This document shows positions 37,324 to 46,591 of a stretch of 64,000 nt of DNA, piece by piece; positions within the stretch are counted from its first letter, which is position 1, and every line of letters begins with the position of its first letter. Under the pieces are notes generated by a model. That model worked only from the letters and a program-made list of their open reading frames with translations. It had not been told where the DNA came from and ran no database searches. Origin of the DNA: Kitasatospora sp. MAA4 (GTDB taxonomy: Bacteria; Actinomycetota; Actinomycetes; Streptomycetales; Streptomycetaceae); NCBI RefSeq assembly GCF_029893355.1, contig NZ_JARZAI010000038.1, positions 1 to 64,000 of the forward strand, in the 5' to 3' direction. The position numbers were made by a program, and so were the translations under genes.

Positions 37324-38346
37324 ATGACGGCCGCGAGAGAGCGATCGACGGGGCAGGCCAAGGTCATCCCGATCGAGACGGCGCCGAGCTGGACCCCGAA
37401 CGAGGGCGACGGCGCGGGCGTGGGCGCGTTCGCCTCGATGCTGGCCGACGCGGTCGGCGGGGCGCTGGCCGGTCGGCTCGGGCCAGTGGCCGAGTCGGTG
37501 CTCGGCAAGGGCTGGGAGGGCCGTGCGGCCAACGGCCTGGCCTTCCTGCGCCGCCGGATCACCGGCGACTACGAGGTGGACGAGTTCGGCTTCGACCGCG
37601 AGCTGACCGAGGAGGTCTTCCTCTCGGCACTGCGCCCGCTGGCCGAGAAGTACTTCCGGATCGAGGTCCGCGGGATCGAGAACATCCCCGCCGAGGGCGG
37701 CGCGCTGGTGGTCGCCAACCACTCGGGGACGGTCCCGCTGGACGCCCTGATGACCCAGGTGGCCATCCACGACCACCACCCGAACCGCCGCCACCTGCGG
37801 ATGCTCGCCGCCGACCTGGTCTTCGTGCTGCCCGGCGTCGGTGAGCTGGCCCGCAAGGCCGGGCACACGCTGGCCTGCAACGAGGACGCCCAGGCGCTGC
37901 TGGAGCGCGGCGAGGTGGTGGGGGTCTGGCCGGAGGGCTTCAAGGGGATCGGCAAGCCGTTCGCGGACCGCTACAAGCTCCAGCGCTTCGGGCGCGGCGG
38001 CTTCGTGGCCTCGGCGCTGCGGGCGCAGGTGCCGATCGTGCCCTGCTCGATCGTCGGGGCGGAGGAGACCTACCCGATGCTCGGCAACGCCAAGACGCTG
38101 GCCCGGCTGCTCGGCCTGCCGTACGTGCCGATCACGCCGACCTTCCCGTGGTTGGGCCCGCTCGGCGCGATCCCGCTGCCGACGAAGTGGACCATCCAGT
38201 TCGGCGAGCCGATCAGCACCGACACCCACCCGCCGGAGGCGGCGGACGATCCGATGCTGGTCTTCAACCTGACGGACGAGGTCCGCGAGACCATCCAGCA
38301 CACGCTCTACCGGCTGCTGGTGCAGCGGCGCTCGGTCTTCTTCTGA
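37324..38346 (+). CDS. PlsC-like lysophospholipid acyltransferase family protein
   Basis: 340 residues from ATG 37324. Acceptor motif ANHSGTVPLDAL (H-x6-D form used by the DGAT-like branch rather than the H-x4-D of PlsC) and VWPEGFKGIGKP (motif III). An amphipathic N-terminus precedes it; no clear membrane helix. Likely acylates a glycerolipid at the inner membrane face. Co-transcribed with the SDR gene. Confidence 0.88.
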   Translation: MTAARERSTGQAKVIPIETAPSWTPNEGDGAGVGAFASMLADAVGGALAGRLGPVAESVLGKGWEGRAANGLAFLRRRITGDYEVDEFGFDRELTEEVFLSALRPLAEKYFRIEVRGIENIPAEGGALVVANHSGTVPLDALMTQVAIHDHHPNRRHLRMLAADLVFVLPGVGELARKAGHTLACNEDAQALLERGEVVGVWPEGFKGIGKPFADRYKLQRFGRGGFVASALRAQVPIVPCSIVGAEETYPMLGNAKTLARLLGLPYVPITPTFPWLGPLGAIPLPTKWTIQFGEPISTDTHPPEAADDPMLVFNLTDEVRETIQHTLYRLLVQRRSVFF

Positions 38347-38359
38347 CAGGCAGCACACA

Positions 38360-38390
38360 GGGCCCGCACGCTCGACGAGCGTGCGGGCCC
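38360..38390. terminator. Bidirectional terminator between acyltransferase gene and rsbN
   Basis: Perfect 15-bp arms (38360-38374 and 38376-38390) around a single A; with such a short loop the stem opens to about 13 bp. It lies between two converging genes. Confidence 0.85.
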
Positions 38391-38401
38391 CATGACGTGG
38401 C

Positions 38402-39664
38402 TCAGCCCCCGGTCAGCCCGAGACCGGGAAGCAGGCCCGGGATGAGCGGCGGCAGGTTCAGCCCCGGGTCGAGCTGCGGCGCACCGCTCGGCTCCGCGCC
38501 GGAGGCCGGAGCGCCCGGCTGCTGGCCCGCGGCGGGGGCACTGGCGCCGCCGCCCTGCGGAGCCCCGGACGGGGTCGCAGCGCCCTTGCCGGCGCCCGTC
38601 AGGCTGCCCGTCAGGCCGTTGACCAGACCGTTCACCTGGCCGCCGACCGCGCCCCCGGCGGAGCCGGAGCCCTGGCCGGTCCGCTCCGAGCCCTGCCCGG
38701 CGCTGCTGTCGGCCGACGGGTGACCGTCGCCCGCCTGGCCGGACGCCCCGGAGGCCGGGGCCGAGCCCTGGCCCGCGCCCGGCTGCTGCCCGTCGCCGAC
38801 CGCGGACGGGGACGAGCCGCTCGGCGCGCCGCCCGGCTGGGCCGCGGTGCCGTGGCCGGCCTGCGGGTCCAGGTGCAGCGGCGCGACGTCCTCGCTCATG
38901 TCGCCGAACAGCTGGTCCATCTGACCGGCCACCGGGGTGAGCTGCGAGGGCAGTCGGCCCTGCAGGTCGGCCCAGTGGTTGTCCTGGATCTCGCTGAAGG
39001 CGGCCAGCCTGCGCATCGGGCCCAGCGCGCCGTTGGCCCGGTAGACCGAGCGCAGCAGCTCCCGGCCCTGGGCCGCCTCGGCGTGCATGTCGTCCAGCGC
39101 CTCGCCGAGCTTGGCCACCGTGGCCGGGCTGAGCGCCGTCGGGCTGTCGGTGCCGCCCACCAGGCTGCGCGCCTCGGCGAGCCGGGTGGAGGCCTGGTCG
39201 AGCAGCAGGGCGCCGCGTTCGGCGTCCGAGCCGGCCAGGTCGAGCCGCAGGCCCTCCAGGCCGCGCTTCATGCCGTACAGGGTGTCCCCGGGCAGCGCGG
39301 TGGTGCTCGCGGCGGCCACCCCGGCGAAGCTGCCGACGGTAACTCCCGCCACCAGCCCGCCGATCGCGAACCGCTTGCCCCAGCGCCGCCGTCTGCCCAC
39401 CCGCTCGGCCCGGTGGCTGCGCTGGCTCGGCACGGTCGGCAGTCCGCCGCCGGCCATCGCCTGCTCGAACGCGGCCATCAGTTGGGCGCGTTGGGTGACC
39501 CGGACCTCAAGGTCCAGGCCCGGCACGGTGGTCGCACTCAATGCGTGCGCCGTGTCGAGGAGTTCACCCATCCCCGGATTGCTCGCCGGTTGTCCTGTCC
39601 GGTGGGCCTCCAGCGCCTCGGCGAAGGCCTTCGCCCGCCGGTGCTCCAGCACGTTTGCCGTCAC
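38402..39664 (-). CDS. rsbN: Anti-sigma factor RsbN (antagonist of σBldN)
   Basis: 420 residues from GTG 39664 (AGGGAGG upstream); the open frame extends further but without a start signal. The N-terminal cytoplasmic part (1-98) should bind σBldN. One membrane helix (about 99-120, FAIGGLVAGVTVGSFAG) is followed by a DUF5667 domain (STTALPGDTLYGMKRGLEGLRL) and a long Gly/Ser/Pro/Gln-rich extracellular tail. In Streptomyces rsbN lies directly downstream of bldN as here. It has its own upstream σBldN-like promoter. Confidence 0.92.
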   Translation of the reverse strand: MTANVLEHRRAKAFAEALEAHRTGQPASNPGMGELLDTAHALSATTVPGLDLEVRVTQRAQLMAAFEQAMAGGGLPTVPSQRSHRAERVGRRRRWGKRFAIGGLVAGVTVGSFAGVAAASTTALPGDTLYGMKRGLEGLRLDLAGSDAERGALLLDQASTRLAEARSLVGGTDSPTALSPATVAKLGEALDDMHAEAAQGRELLRSVYRANGALGPMRRLAAFSEIQDNHWADLQGRLPSQLTPVAGQMDQLFGDMSEDVAPLHLDPQAGHGTAAQPGGAPSGSSPSAVGDGQQPGAGQGSAPASGASGQAGDGHPSADSSAGQGSERTGQGSGSAGGAVGGQVNGLVNGLTGSLTGAGKGAATPSGAPQGGGASAPAAGQQPGAPASGAEPSGAPQLDPGLNLPPLIPGLLPGLGLTGG

Positions 39665-39797
39665 GGGCCACACCTCCCTTCGTCGTTGTCGACTCCCCGG
39701 CCTGCCGGACGGTTGCCACGGCGGGCCAAATCCACTCCATCGGGTGACTGTGCGCGACTTGGCTTGACCGCGCGACCCGTGGTGGTTTGCACGCTGG

Positions 39798-39826
39798 GCA
39801 ACGAGTGGCGAGGGGGCTCGGTTACG
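39798..39826 (-). promoter_or_regulatory. σBldN-type promoter of rsbN
   Basis: On the minus strand CGTAAC (39826-39821), spacer of 17, CGTTGC (39803-39798), against the remembered consensus CGTAAC-N16/17-CGTTGA: 11 of 12 positions. It lies 134 bases before the rsbN start and agrees with the known σBldN dependence of rsbN. Confidence 0.72.
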
Positions 39827-39917
39827 CACGAGTGATCATGTGACCGCCCATTCACCCGGATGTGTAAGAACGACCGCCCTCCTGCTGACCGCTGTGCTGA
39901 CTCGTGTGGAGATATGG

Positions 39918-40763
39918 TCATCGCGCGTCGGGCGGCAGCAGCCGCGCCAGCGTGCGCACGGCGCGGTACTGCAGCGTCTTGATGGCGCCCTCGTTCTTGC
40001 CCATGATGCGGGCCGTCTCCGCCACCGAGAGGCCCTGCAGGAAGCGCAGCGTGACGCACTCCTGCTGCTGCGGGTTGAGCCGGTGCACGGCGTCCAGCAG
40101 GGCCGCGTTGGAGAGCGACTCCAGCACCGAGTCCTCGGGGCTGCGCTCGCACTCGTTGGAGTCCAGCATCTCGCCCGTGGTGACCTCCAGCCGGAAGCGG
40201 CTGGACTTGAAGTGGTCGGCGACCAGGTTGCGGGCGATGGTCACCAGCCAGGCGCCGAAGTCCCGGCCCTGCCAGGTGAAGGTGCCGATCCTGCGCAGCG
40301 CCCGCAGGAAGGTCTCGCTGGTGAGGTCCTCTGCGGTGGCCCGGCTGCCGACCCGGTAGTAGATGTAGCGGTAGACCGTGTCGCAGTAGTGGTCGTAGAG
40401 CCGCCCGAAGGCCTCGCTCTCGCCGGCCTGGGCCCGTTCGACCAGATCCATGATCGGGTTTTCGGACTCGACACCCGGCGGCGGCAGCGTCCTGGAGCGG
40501 CCCCGGGTACCCGAACCGCCGGGCGTGGCGCTGCGGCTGCGCGTGCCGGTGCCGCCCGCCGCCGTACTGCGCAGGGCCACACCGGGTGCGAACGGGACGC
40601 CGGCCGGGACCAGTTGGGGCGAGGCCAGGACCAGCTGGCTGCGGAGCAGGGTGCGGAGCAGGCGGAGATTGCGCGCGGCGATGGCGGGGACAGTGTGAGC
40701 AGCAGCGGTGGTGGGCGACGGGCGGGCGGGAGCAGGCGCGTCGTTCCGGACGGGTGGGTACAC
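39918..40763 (-). CDS. bldN: Developmental ECF sigma factor σBldN
   Basis: 281 residues, GTG start 40763. Regions σ2 and σ4 begin near Met105 and read almost like S. coelicolor BldN (MDLVERAQAGE, TSETFLRALRRIGTF, SPEDSVLESLSNAALL, GKNEGAIKTLQYRAVRTLA). The first about 100 residues are a pro-sequence, Ala/Pro/Arg-rich, as in the known pro-σBldN that is processed in the cell. It drives chaplin, rodlin and bldM genes during aerial growth. Confidence 0.97.
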   Translation of the reverse strand: MYPPVRNDAPAPARPSPTTAAAHTVPAIAARNLRLLRTLLRSQLVLASPQLVPAGVPFAPGVALRSTAAGGTGTRSRSATPGGSGTRGRSRTLPPPGVESENPIMDLVERAQAGESEAFGRLYDHYCDTVYRYIYYRVGSRATAEDLTSETFLRALRRIGTFTWQGRDFGAWLVTIARNLVADHFKSSRFRLEVTTGEMLDSNECERSPEDSVLESLSNAALLDAVHRLNPQQQECVTLRFLQGLSVAETARIMGKNEGAIKTLQYRAVRTLARLLPPDAR

Positions 40764-41136
40764 GGGACTCCCAGAGGCAGAACTGTGGACGGATCACCTC
40801 CGCCTGCGCGGAGTGCACACTCCTTGTCACCCCGCCGGGGGGACACGTGGGTTGGGCGTGCATCCAGGAGAGAATAACGCTTTGTGCAATGACAGCTACA
40901 CCCTGTGGCCGAAGTGGTCGATTGGGATCCACTTCGCGTGGTATATGAGCTGAAAGTGACCGAACAAAGCTCCGAACTGCGCGCTGATCGTGATCATTCG
41001 GTGGCCTGCTGTGACCAATTCCGAGGTCGGCTCGGCGGTTTCCCTGCCCGGGGGCCCGCCAACCCCAGACTTTTCGGCGAGTTCGAACGATCAGAACCGG
41101 TCAGTGGGCCCTGACCGCAGGGTTGGTGACGAAACG
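40764..41136. other. bldN upstream region, 373 bp
   Basis: Relatively AT-rich stretches (40855-40960) mark the bldN control region. A BldD-like half-site core ACCCTGTGG (40900-40908) differs at one position from the consensus AC-N-C-W-G-N-G-T; BldD is known to repress bldN. No RNA gene or ORF seen. Confidence 0.4.
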
Positions 41137-42060
41137 TCAGCTGCGACGGCGTCGCAGGGCCACCCCGGCCACCGTCGCGCCCGCCACCGCGCCGAGCAGC
41201 ACCGCCGCCGGGATGCCGATCCGGGCCGCCTTCCGGCCGGTCCGGAAGTCCTGCACCCGCCAGCCCTGCGCCCGGGCGTGGCGGCGCAGCGCGCCGTCCG
41301 GGTTGACCACGAAGGGGTGCCCGACCAGCGAGAGCATCGGGATGTCGTTGGCCGAGTCGCTGTACGCGGCGCAGTGGCCGAGCTCCAGCCGCTCGCGCCG
41401 GGCGAGCGCGCCGACCGCGGCCGCCTTCGCCGGGCCGTGCAGCATCTCGCCGACCAGCCGCCCGGTGTAGACGCCGTCCACCGCCTCCGCGACGGTCCCC
41501 AGCGCGCCGGTCATGCCCAGCCGGCGGGCGATGATCCTGGCCACCTCCAGCGGCGCGGCGGTCACCAGCCAGACCCGCTGCCCGGCGTCCAGGTGCATCT
41601 GCACCAGCGCCCGGGTGCCGGGCCAGACCTTGGCGGCGACGATGTCCTCGAAGATCTCCTCGCAGATCGCCTCCAGGTCGACGGTCCGCTTGCCGGCCAC
41701 CAGCGAGAGCGCGGTGTGCTGGGCGTCGGCGATGTGTGCCGGGTCCTCGGTGCCGTGCAGTCGGAACCAGGCCTGCTGCCAGGCGAACCTGGCGAGGTCG
41801 CGCCGGGTGAAGAACCTCCGCTGGTAGAGGCCGACGCCGAGGTAGAAGACCGCCGCGCCGCGCAGGATGGTGTTGTCGCAGTCGAAGAACGCGGCGGCGT
41901 GCGGGTGGTCCGCCGGTGTGCCGCCGTCCTCGGGCGCCTCGACCGGCGCGGGCGCCGCCCGCAGCGCCCGCTCGGCGGCGTCGGCGGCGGCCTCGCCCGC
42001 CAGGGCGGTCCGCTCGGAGGAGGAACGCCTTGCCTGGGTGAGCCTTCGCAGCGCGGCCAT
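41137..42060 (-). CDS. HAD-IB phosphoserine-phosphatase-like hydrolase
   Basis: 307 residues from ATG 42060. HAD motifs FFDCDNTILRG (nucleophile), VTAAP (motif II), GPAKAAAV (Lys) and YSDSANDIPML (motif IV). A C-terminal membrane segment (IPAAVLLGAVAGATVAGVAL) and Arg tail anchor it. Substrate could be phosphoserine or a phospholipid head group; not decided by sequence. Confidence 0.9.
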   Translation of the reverse strand: MAALRRLTQARRSSSERTALAGEAAADAAERALRAAPAPVEAPEDGGTPADHPHAAAFFDCDNTILRGAAVFYLGVGLYQRRFFTRRDLARFAWQQAWFRLHGTEDPAHIADAQHTALSLVAGKRTVDLEAICEEIFEDIVAAKVWPGTRALVQMHLDAGQRVWLVTAAPLEVARIIARRLGMTGALGTVAEAVDGVYTGRLVGEMLHGPAKAAAVGALARRERLELGHCAAYSDSANDIPMLSLVGHPFVVNPDGALRRHARAQGWRVQDFRTGRKAARIGIPAAVLLGAVAGATVAGVALRRRRS

Positions 42061-42123
42061 GGGACCGAGCATAGTCAGCCAAGATGGCCGGGGTGCGCCC
42101 CGGTGGCGGCGCACAATGGGGTG

Positions 42124-42402
42124 GTGAGTCCACTGCTGCGCCGTGCCAAGAGCCCCGAGCCCGCCGACCGTACGGTCACCCTGATCGGGAAGCCGGGCTG
42201 CCATCTCTGCGACCAGGCCCGTGAGGTGATCGCGAAGGTCGTCGGCGAGCTCGGCAGCGGCTTCGAGGAGCGCGACATCACCCAGGACCCCGAGCTCTAC
42301 CGGCTGTACGCGGAGCAGATCCCGGTGACCCTGATCGACGGCCGCCAGCACGACTTCTGGCGGGTCGACGAGAAGCGGCTGCGCACGGCCCTGCTGCGCT
42401 GA
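42124..42402 (+). CDS. Glutaredoxin-family thiol protein
   Basis: 92 residues, GTG start 42124 (42121 also possible). Redox motif GKPGCHLCDQA (CxxC) and the cis-Pro IPVTLIDG, typical of the actinobacterial glutaredoxin group with DUF836 features. Cytosolic. Upstream of the exonuclease and rex. Confidence 0.88.
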   Translation: MSPLLRRAKSPEPADRTVTLIGKPGCHLCDQAREVIAKVVGELGSGFEERDITQDPELYRLYAEQIPVTLIDGRQHDFWRVDEKRLRTALLR

Positions 42403-42550
42403 GGATCGGGCCACCCCCGCCGAATGGCGGGTGGTCTAGGCCAAATCGTTGCCGGAACGACTCGATAACGACTGAGAAACCGCCTGCCGCTCTGCCTACG
42501 ATCGACCTCGTTCCGTACCACTGGGGGGTCGAACTCAGAGGAGGGCAGCC

Positions 42551-43207
42551 GTGGTTCCCGGGCGTGCCCTCTCGCCGGCGGCCGGCGGTTTCGCGGTCGT
42601 GGACATCGAGGCCAGCGGTAGCAGCCCGTGGCGCCACCGGGTGGTGGAGGTCGGCGTGGTGCTGCTGGACCGCGCGCTGCGGGTCGAAGCGGAGTTCGTC
42701 ACACTCGTCGACCCGAACGGCCCGGTCGGCCCCACCCACGTGCACCGGATAACCCAGGACGACGTGGTCGGCGCCCCGCGGTTTCGCGAGATCGCACCGT
42801 TTCTGCTCGAACTGCTGGCCGGACGCGTCCTGGTGGGCCACCATGTCAGCTGTGACCGGGCCTTCCTGGAGCGCGAGTTCGCTCGGATCGGGGTGTCGCT
42901 GCCGCCGGTCCCGCTGCTCTGCACCATGCGCCTGGCCCGCCGTCACCTCCCCGAGGCCGGCGGCTTCGGTCTCGGCGCCTGTGTGGCGGCCGCCGGACTC
43001 GGCGCTTTCGCCGCGCACTCCGCGCTCGCCGACGCCCGGGCCGCCGCGGCCCTGCTGCGGCACTGCACGCAGGTACCGTCCGATCCGCCGGTGGAGTGGG
43101 TCGAGCCGCTACGTGAGGCGTCGGCGCTGCCCTGGCCGCGCCTGGGCCCCTCACGCCGGGGTCGGGGTCGTGCGCAGGTCCGCCGGCGGGTGGGGTACGA
43201 AGCGTGA
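42551..43207 (+). CDS. DnaQ-like 3'-5' exonuclease (DEDDh)
   Basis: 218 residues, GTG start with GAGGAGGG. DEDDh residues: VVDIEASG (Asp, Glu), SCDRAFLE (Asp) and HSALADARA (His, Asp). Resembles polymerase III epsilon subunit proofreading domains, but the C-terminus is Arg-rich and unlike replicative DnaQ. Its stop lies in the rex promoter region. Confidence 0.9.
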   Translation: MVPGRALSPAAGGFAVVDIEASGSSPWRHRVVEVGVVLLDRALRVEAEFVTLVDPNGPVGPTHVHRITQDDVVGAPRFREIAPFLLELLAGRVLVGHHVSCDRAFLEREFARIGVSLPPVPLLCTMRLARRHLPEAGGFGLGACVAAAGLGAFAAHSALADARAAAALLRHCTQVPSDPPVEWVEPLREASALPWPRLGPSRRGRGRAQVRRRVGYEA

Positions 43208-43244
43208 TGCGCGTCACTGTGGCGGGACAAAACGGACACCATCT

Positions 43245-43262
43245 TTGTGCACACGTTCACAA
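43245..43262 (+). promoter_or_regulatory. Rex operator (ROP) of the rex-hem operon
   Basis: TTGTGCA-CACG-TTCACAA, one mismatch from TTGTGAA-N4-TTCACAA. It overlaps a promoter: -35 TTGTGC (43245-43250), 17-base spacer, -10 TAGCCT (43268-43273). This fits the known self-repression of rex-hemACD by Rex when NADH is low. Confidence 0.88.
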
Positions 43263-43308
43263 ACGCATAGCCTGGCAGCCAAAGCCCAGCTTCACCCACA
43301 GGAGCACC

Positions 43309-44202
43309 GTGGCAATCGGCCGATCCACCCCGAAGTCCTCGCCCCCCAGCCCTGCCGACGGAGGCTCCATGCGCCGCACCCCTGTGGGACGTCAGACGCG
43401 CGCCCGCGGTATCCCCGAGGCGACCGTGGCCCGACTCCCGCTCTACCTGCGCGCGCTGACCGCGCTCTCCGAGCGCTCGGTCCCCACCGTCTCCTCGGAG
43501 GAACTGGCCGCCGCCGCCGGCGTCAACTCGGCCAAGCTCCGCAAGGACTTCTCCTACCTGGGTTCCTACGGAACCCGGGGCGTGGGCTACGACGTCGAGT
43601 ACCTCGTGTACCAGATCTCCCGTGAGCTGGGCCTCACCCAGGACTGGCCCGTCGTGATCGTCGGGATCGGAAACCTCGGCCACGCCCTCGCCAACTACGG
43701 CGGCTTCGCCTCCCGCGGCTTCCGGGTGGCGGCCCTGCTGGACGCTGACCCGACCGTGGTCGGCAGCAGCGCGGCCGGCCTGCCGGTGCGGCACATGGAC
43801 GAGCTGGAAGCCATCGTGGAGAGCCAGCACGTCTCCATCGGTGTGATCACCACCCCGCCGGGCGCGGCCCAGCAGGTCTGCGACCGGCTGGTCGAGGCGG
43901 GCGTCACCAGCATCCTGAACTTCGCGCCGACCGTGCTGACCGTCCCGGACGGCGTGGACGTGCGCAAGGTGGACCTGTCGATAGAGCTCCAGATCCTGGC
44001 CTTCCACGAGCAGCGCAAGGCCGGCGAGGAGCCCGACCAGGGCCGCAGCGGCGAGGAGTCCGTGCTGGACCGCGCCCCCGGCCCGGTCCGCGCCGCCGCC
44101 GCCAAGCTGCGCCGCGCGGCCGGCGCCGCCAAGGACATCAAGGACATCAAGGCGGAGAAGGTCGAGAACGACTCCGAGCGGCCCGCGGTGATGCCCGCAT
44201 GA
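43309..44202 (+). CDS. rex: Redox-sensing transcriptional repressor Rex
   Basis: 297 residues from GTG 43309 (ACAGGAGC upstream). N-terminal winged helix (IPEATVARLPLYLRAL, VNSAKLRKDFSYLGSYGTRGVGY) and Rossmann NADH-sensing domain (VVIVGIGNLGHALANY). Rex binds operators when NAD+/NADH is high and releases them on NADH. The 75-residue C-terminal tail (about 225-297) is Lys/Ala-rich. First gene of the heme operon, overlapping hemA by ATGA. Confidence 0.97.
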   Translation: MAIGRSTPKSSPPSPADGGSMRRTPVGRQTRARGIPEATVARLPLYLRALTALSERSVPTVSSEELAAAAGVNSAKLRKDFSYLGSYGTRGVGYDVEYLVYQISRELGLTQDWPVVIVGIGNLGHALANYGGFASRGFRVAALLDADPTVVGSSAAGLPVRHMDELEAIVESQHVSIGVITTPPGAAQQVCDRLVEAGVTSILNFAPTVLTVPDGVDVRKVDLSIELQILAFHEQRKAGEEPDQGRSGEESVLDRAPGPVRAAAAKLRRAAGAAKDIKDIKAEKVENDSERPAVMPA

Positions 44203-45545
44203 GCATGCTCGTCGTCGGTCTCAGCCACCGCACCGCCCCCGTCGGCGTCCTGGAGCGCGCAGCGCTCACCGGTGACGTCCCCACCCGCCTGCTGCACGAC
44301 GCGGCCGCCACGGCCACTGTCTCCGAGGCGGCCCTGCTCAACACCTGCAACCGGATCGAGCTGTACGCGGACGTGGACAAGTTCCACGCCGGCGTCGCCG
44401 AACTGTCGCTGCTGCTCGCCCACCACAGCGGGGTGGACCTGGAGGAGCTGACCGCCCACCTCTACGTCCACTACGAGGACCGCGCTGTCCACCACCTCTT
44501 CTCGGTGGCCTGCGGCCTGGACTCGATGGTGGTCGGCGAGGGCCAGATCCTCGGCCAGCTGCGCGACGCGCTGGCGCGCGCGCAGGAGGAGCACACCGCG
44601 GGCCGCGGCCTGAACGAGCTCTTCCAGCAGGCCCTGCGGGTCGGCAAGCGCGCCCACAGCGAGACCGGGATCGACCGGGCCGGCCAGTCGCTGGTCACCT
44701 TCGGCCTGGACCAGATCGCCGCCGGAGCCGGCCCGATCGCGGGCAAGCGGGCGCTGGTGGTCGGCGCGGGCTCGATGAGCTCGCTGGCCGCCGCCACGCT
44801 CTCCCGGGCCGGCGTCAGCGACCTGCTGATCGCCAACCGGACCCCCGAGCGCGCCGAGCGCCTGGCCGCGAGCCTGGGCGCGCGCACCGTCGAGTTCGCC
44901 AAGGTGCCGCAGGCGCTGGCCGACGTGGACGTGGTGATCTCCTGCACCGGCTCGGCCGGCGCGGTGATCGCCGCGGCCGACGTCGCCGCCGCGGTCGCCT
45001 CCCGCGCCGAGCGCAGCCCGCTGGCCTTCCTCGACCTGGCGATGCCGCGCGACGTGGACCACGAGGTCCACCAGCTGACCGGCGCGCTGCTGGTCGACCT
45101 GGAGTCGCTCTCGCAGGTCGACGCCGCGATGCCGGGCGCCGGTGACGTGGACGCGGTCACCAAGATCGTCGCCGACGAGGTGGCGGCCTTCGGAGCCGCG
45201 CAGCGCGCGGCCCGGATCGCCCCCACCGTGGTCGCGCTGCGCGCGATGGCCTCCGAGGTGGTCGGCGCCGAGCTGGCCCGCCTCGACGCGCGGCTGCCCG
45301 GACTGGACGAACGCTCCCGCGCCGAGATGGCGCAGACCGTCCGCCGGGTCGTCGACAAGCTGCTGCACGCGCCGACGGTGCGGGTCAAGCAGCTGGCCGC
45401 CGAACCGGGCGGCGCCTCCTACGCGGACGCGCTGCGCGAACTCTTCGACCTCGACCCGGCCGCCGTGCACGCGGTGTCCGGAACGCCGGTCGTACCGCAG
45501 GCGCAACCCGCCGGCGGTAGTCTCGCGGGCGGAGCGGCCCGATGA
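44199..45545 (+). CDS. hemA: Glutamyl-tRNA reductase
   Basis: 448 residues. Catalytic Cys50 in LLNTCNRIE, the GEGQILGQ segment and the NADPH-binding VVGAGSMSSLAA. First committed step of tetrapyrrole synthesis by the C5 route. Overlaps rex and hemC by four bases each, so translation is coupled. Confidence 0.98.
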   Translation: MSMLVVGLSHRTAPVGVLERAALTGDVPTRLLHDAAATATVSEAALLNTCNRIELYADVDKFHAGVAELSLLLAHHSGVDLEELTAHLYVHYEDRAVHHLFSVACGLDSMVVGEGQILGQLRDALARAQEEHTAGRGLNELFQQALRVGKRAHSETGIDRAGQSLVTFGLDQIAAGAGPIAGKRALVVGAGSMSSLAAATLSRAGVSDLLIANRTPERAERLAASLGARTVEFAKVPQALADVDVVISCTGSAGAVIAAADVAAAVASRAERSPLAFLDLAMPRDVDHEVHQLTGALLVDLESLSQVDAAMPGAGDVDAVTKIVADEVAAFGAAQRAARIAPTVVALRAMASEVVGAELARLDARLPGLDERSRAEMAQTVRRVVDKLLHAPTVRVKQLAAEPGGASYADALRELFDLDPAAVHAVSGTPVVPQAQPAGGSLAGGAAR

Positions 45546-46591
45546 ACCACCATATCGACCACCAGCACGACCGGGATGATCACGTGATGAATGGTCAGCT
45601 GAGTACCCTACAGGGCCAGTTGGACGCCGAAATACCGTTGCGGCTGGGCACCCGGCGCAGTGCGCTGGCGATGGCCCAGTCGGGCATGGTCGCCCGGGAG
45701 GTCGCCCGGGTCACCGGCCGGCCCGTCGAGTTGGTGGAGATCACCACCTACGGCGACACCTCCCGCGAGCACCTCGCGCAGATCGGCGGCACCGGCGTCT
45801 TCGTCTCCGCCCTGCGCGACGCGCTCCTGGAGGGCCGGATCGACTTCGCGGTGCACTCGCTGAAGGACCTGCCCACCGCCGAGCCCGAGGGCCTGCTGCT
45901 GGCAGCCGTCCCCGAGCGCGAGGACGTCCGGGACGCCCTGGTCGCCCGCGAGGGCCTGGACCTGGGCGAACTGGTCGAGAAGTGCGTGGGCCGCCCGGCC
46001 CGGATAGGCACCGGCTCCCCGCGCCGGATGGCCCAGCTGAACGCCTGGGCCGCCGCCAACGGCGCGTCGATCGAGACCGTCGCGATCCGCGGCAACGTCG
46101 ACACCCGGATCGGCTTCGTCCACTCCGGCGAGCTGGACGCCGTCGTGCTGGCCACGGCCGGTCTCAACCGGCTCGGCCGCGGCGCGGAGGTCACCCAGCA
46201 CCTCGACCCCGAGTTGATGCTGCCGGCCCCCGGTCAGGGCGCCCTCGCCCTGGAGTGCCGGGCCGACGCCGTCGAACTGGCCGCCGCCCTCGGCGCGCTC
46301 GACCACGCACCCACCCGCGCCGCGGTCGTCGCGGAACGTGCCCTGCTGGCCGCTCTGGAGGCCGGCTGCTCCGCCCCCGTCGCCGCACTGGCGACCGTGA
46401 GCAGCAGATCCGAACTGCGGCTGGAGGGCGTCGTCGGCACGATCGACGGCGCCACCTTGCTGATGATGTCCACCACTGGCCCGCTCGTGCTCGACGAGAC
46501 GGCCGAACGGCAGGCGGCGGCCCTCGGCCACGCCCTCGCCGCCCGGCTGCTCGACGGCGGAGCGGCCGGTCTGATGGGGGAGCGAGCCTGA
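45542..46591 (+). CDS. hemC: Porphobilinogen deaminase (hydroxymethylbilane synthase)
   Basis: 349 residues from ATG 45542 (ATGA overlap with hemA); an internal ATG at 45587 in frame would remove a His/Asp-rich 15-residue start. Motifs RLGTRRSALAMAQS, HSLKDLPTAEPEGL, RIGTGSPRRMAQL and the dipyrromethane Cys in EAGCSAPVAALA are present. Confidence 0.96.
   Translation: MNHHIDHQHDRDDHVMNGQLSTLQGQLDAEIPLRLGTRRSALAMAQSGMVAREVARVTGRPVELVEITTYGDTSREHLAQIGGTGVFVSALRDALLEGRIDFAVHSLKDLPTAEPEGLLLAAVPEREDVRDALVAREGLDLGELVEKCVGRPARIGTGSPRRMAQLNAWAAANGASIETVAIRGNVDTRIGFVHSGELDAVVLATAGLNRLGRGAEVTQHLDPELMLPAPGQGALALECRADAVELAAALGALDHAPTRAAVVAERALLAALEAGCSAPVAALATVSSRSELRLEGVVGTIDGATLLMMSTTGPLVLDETAERQAAALGHALAARLLDGGAAGLMGERA

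Noticed and set aside
40898..40911. BldD operator before bldN
   Set aside because: One core mismatch and only a half-strength match; noted in the region entry but not called.
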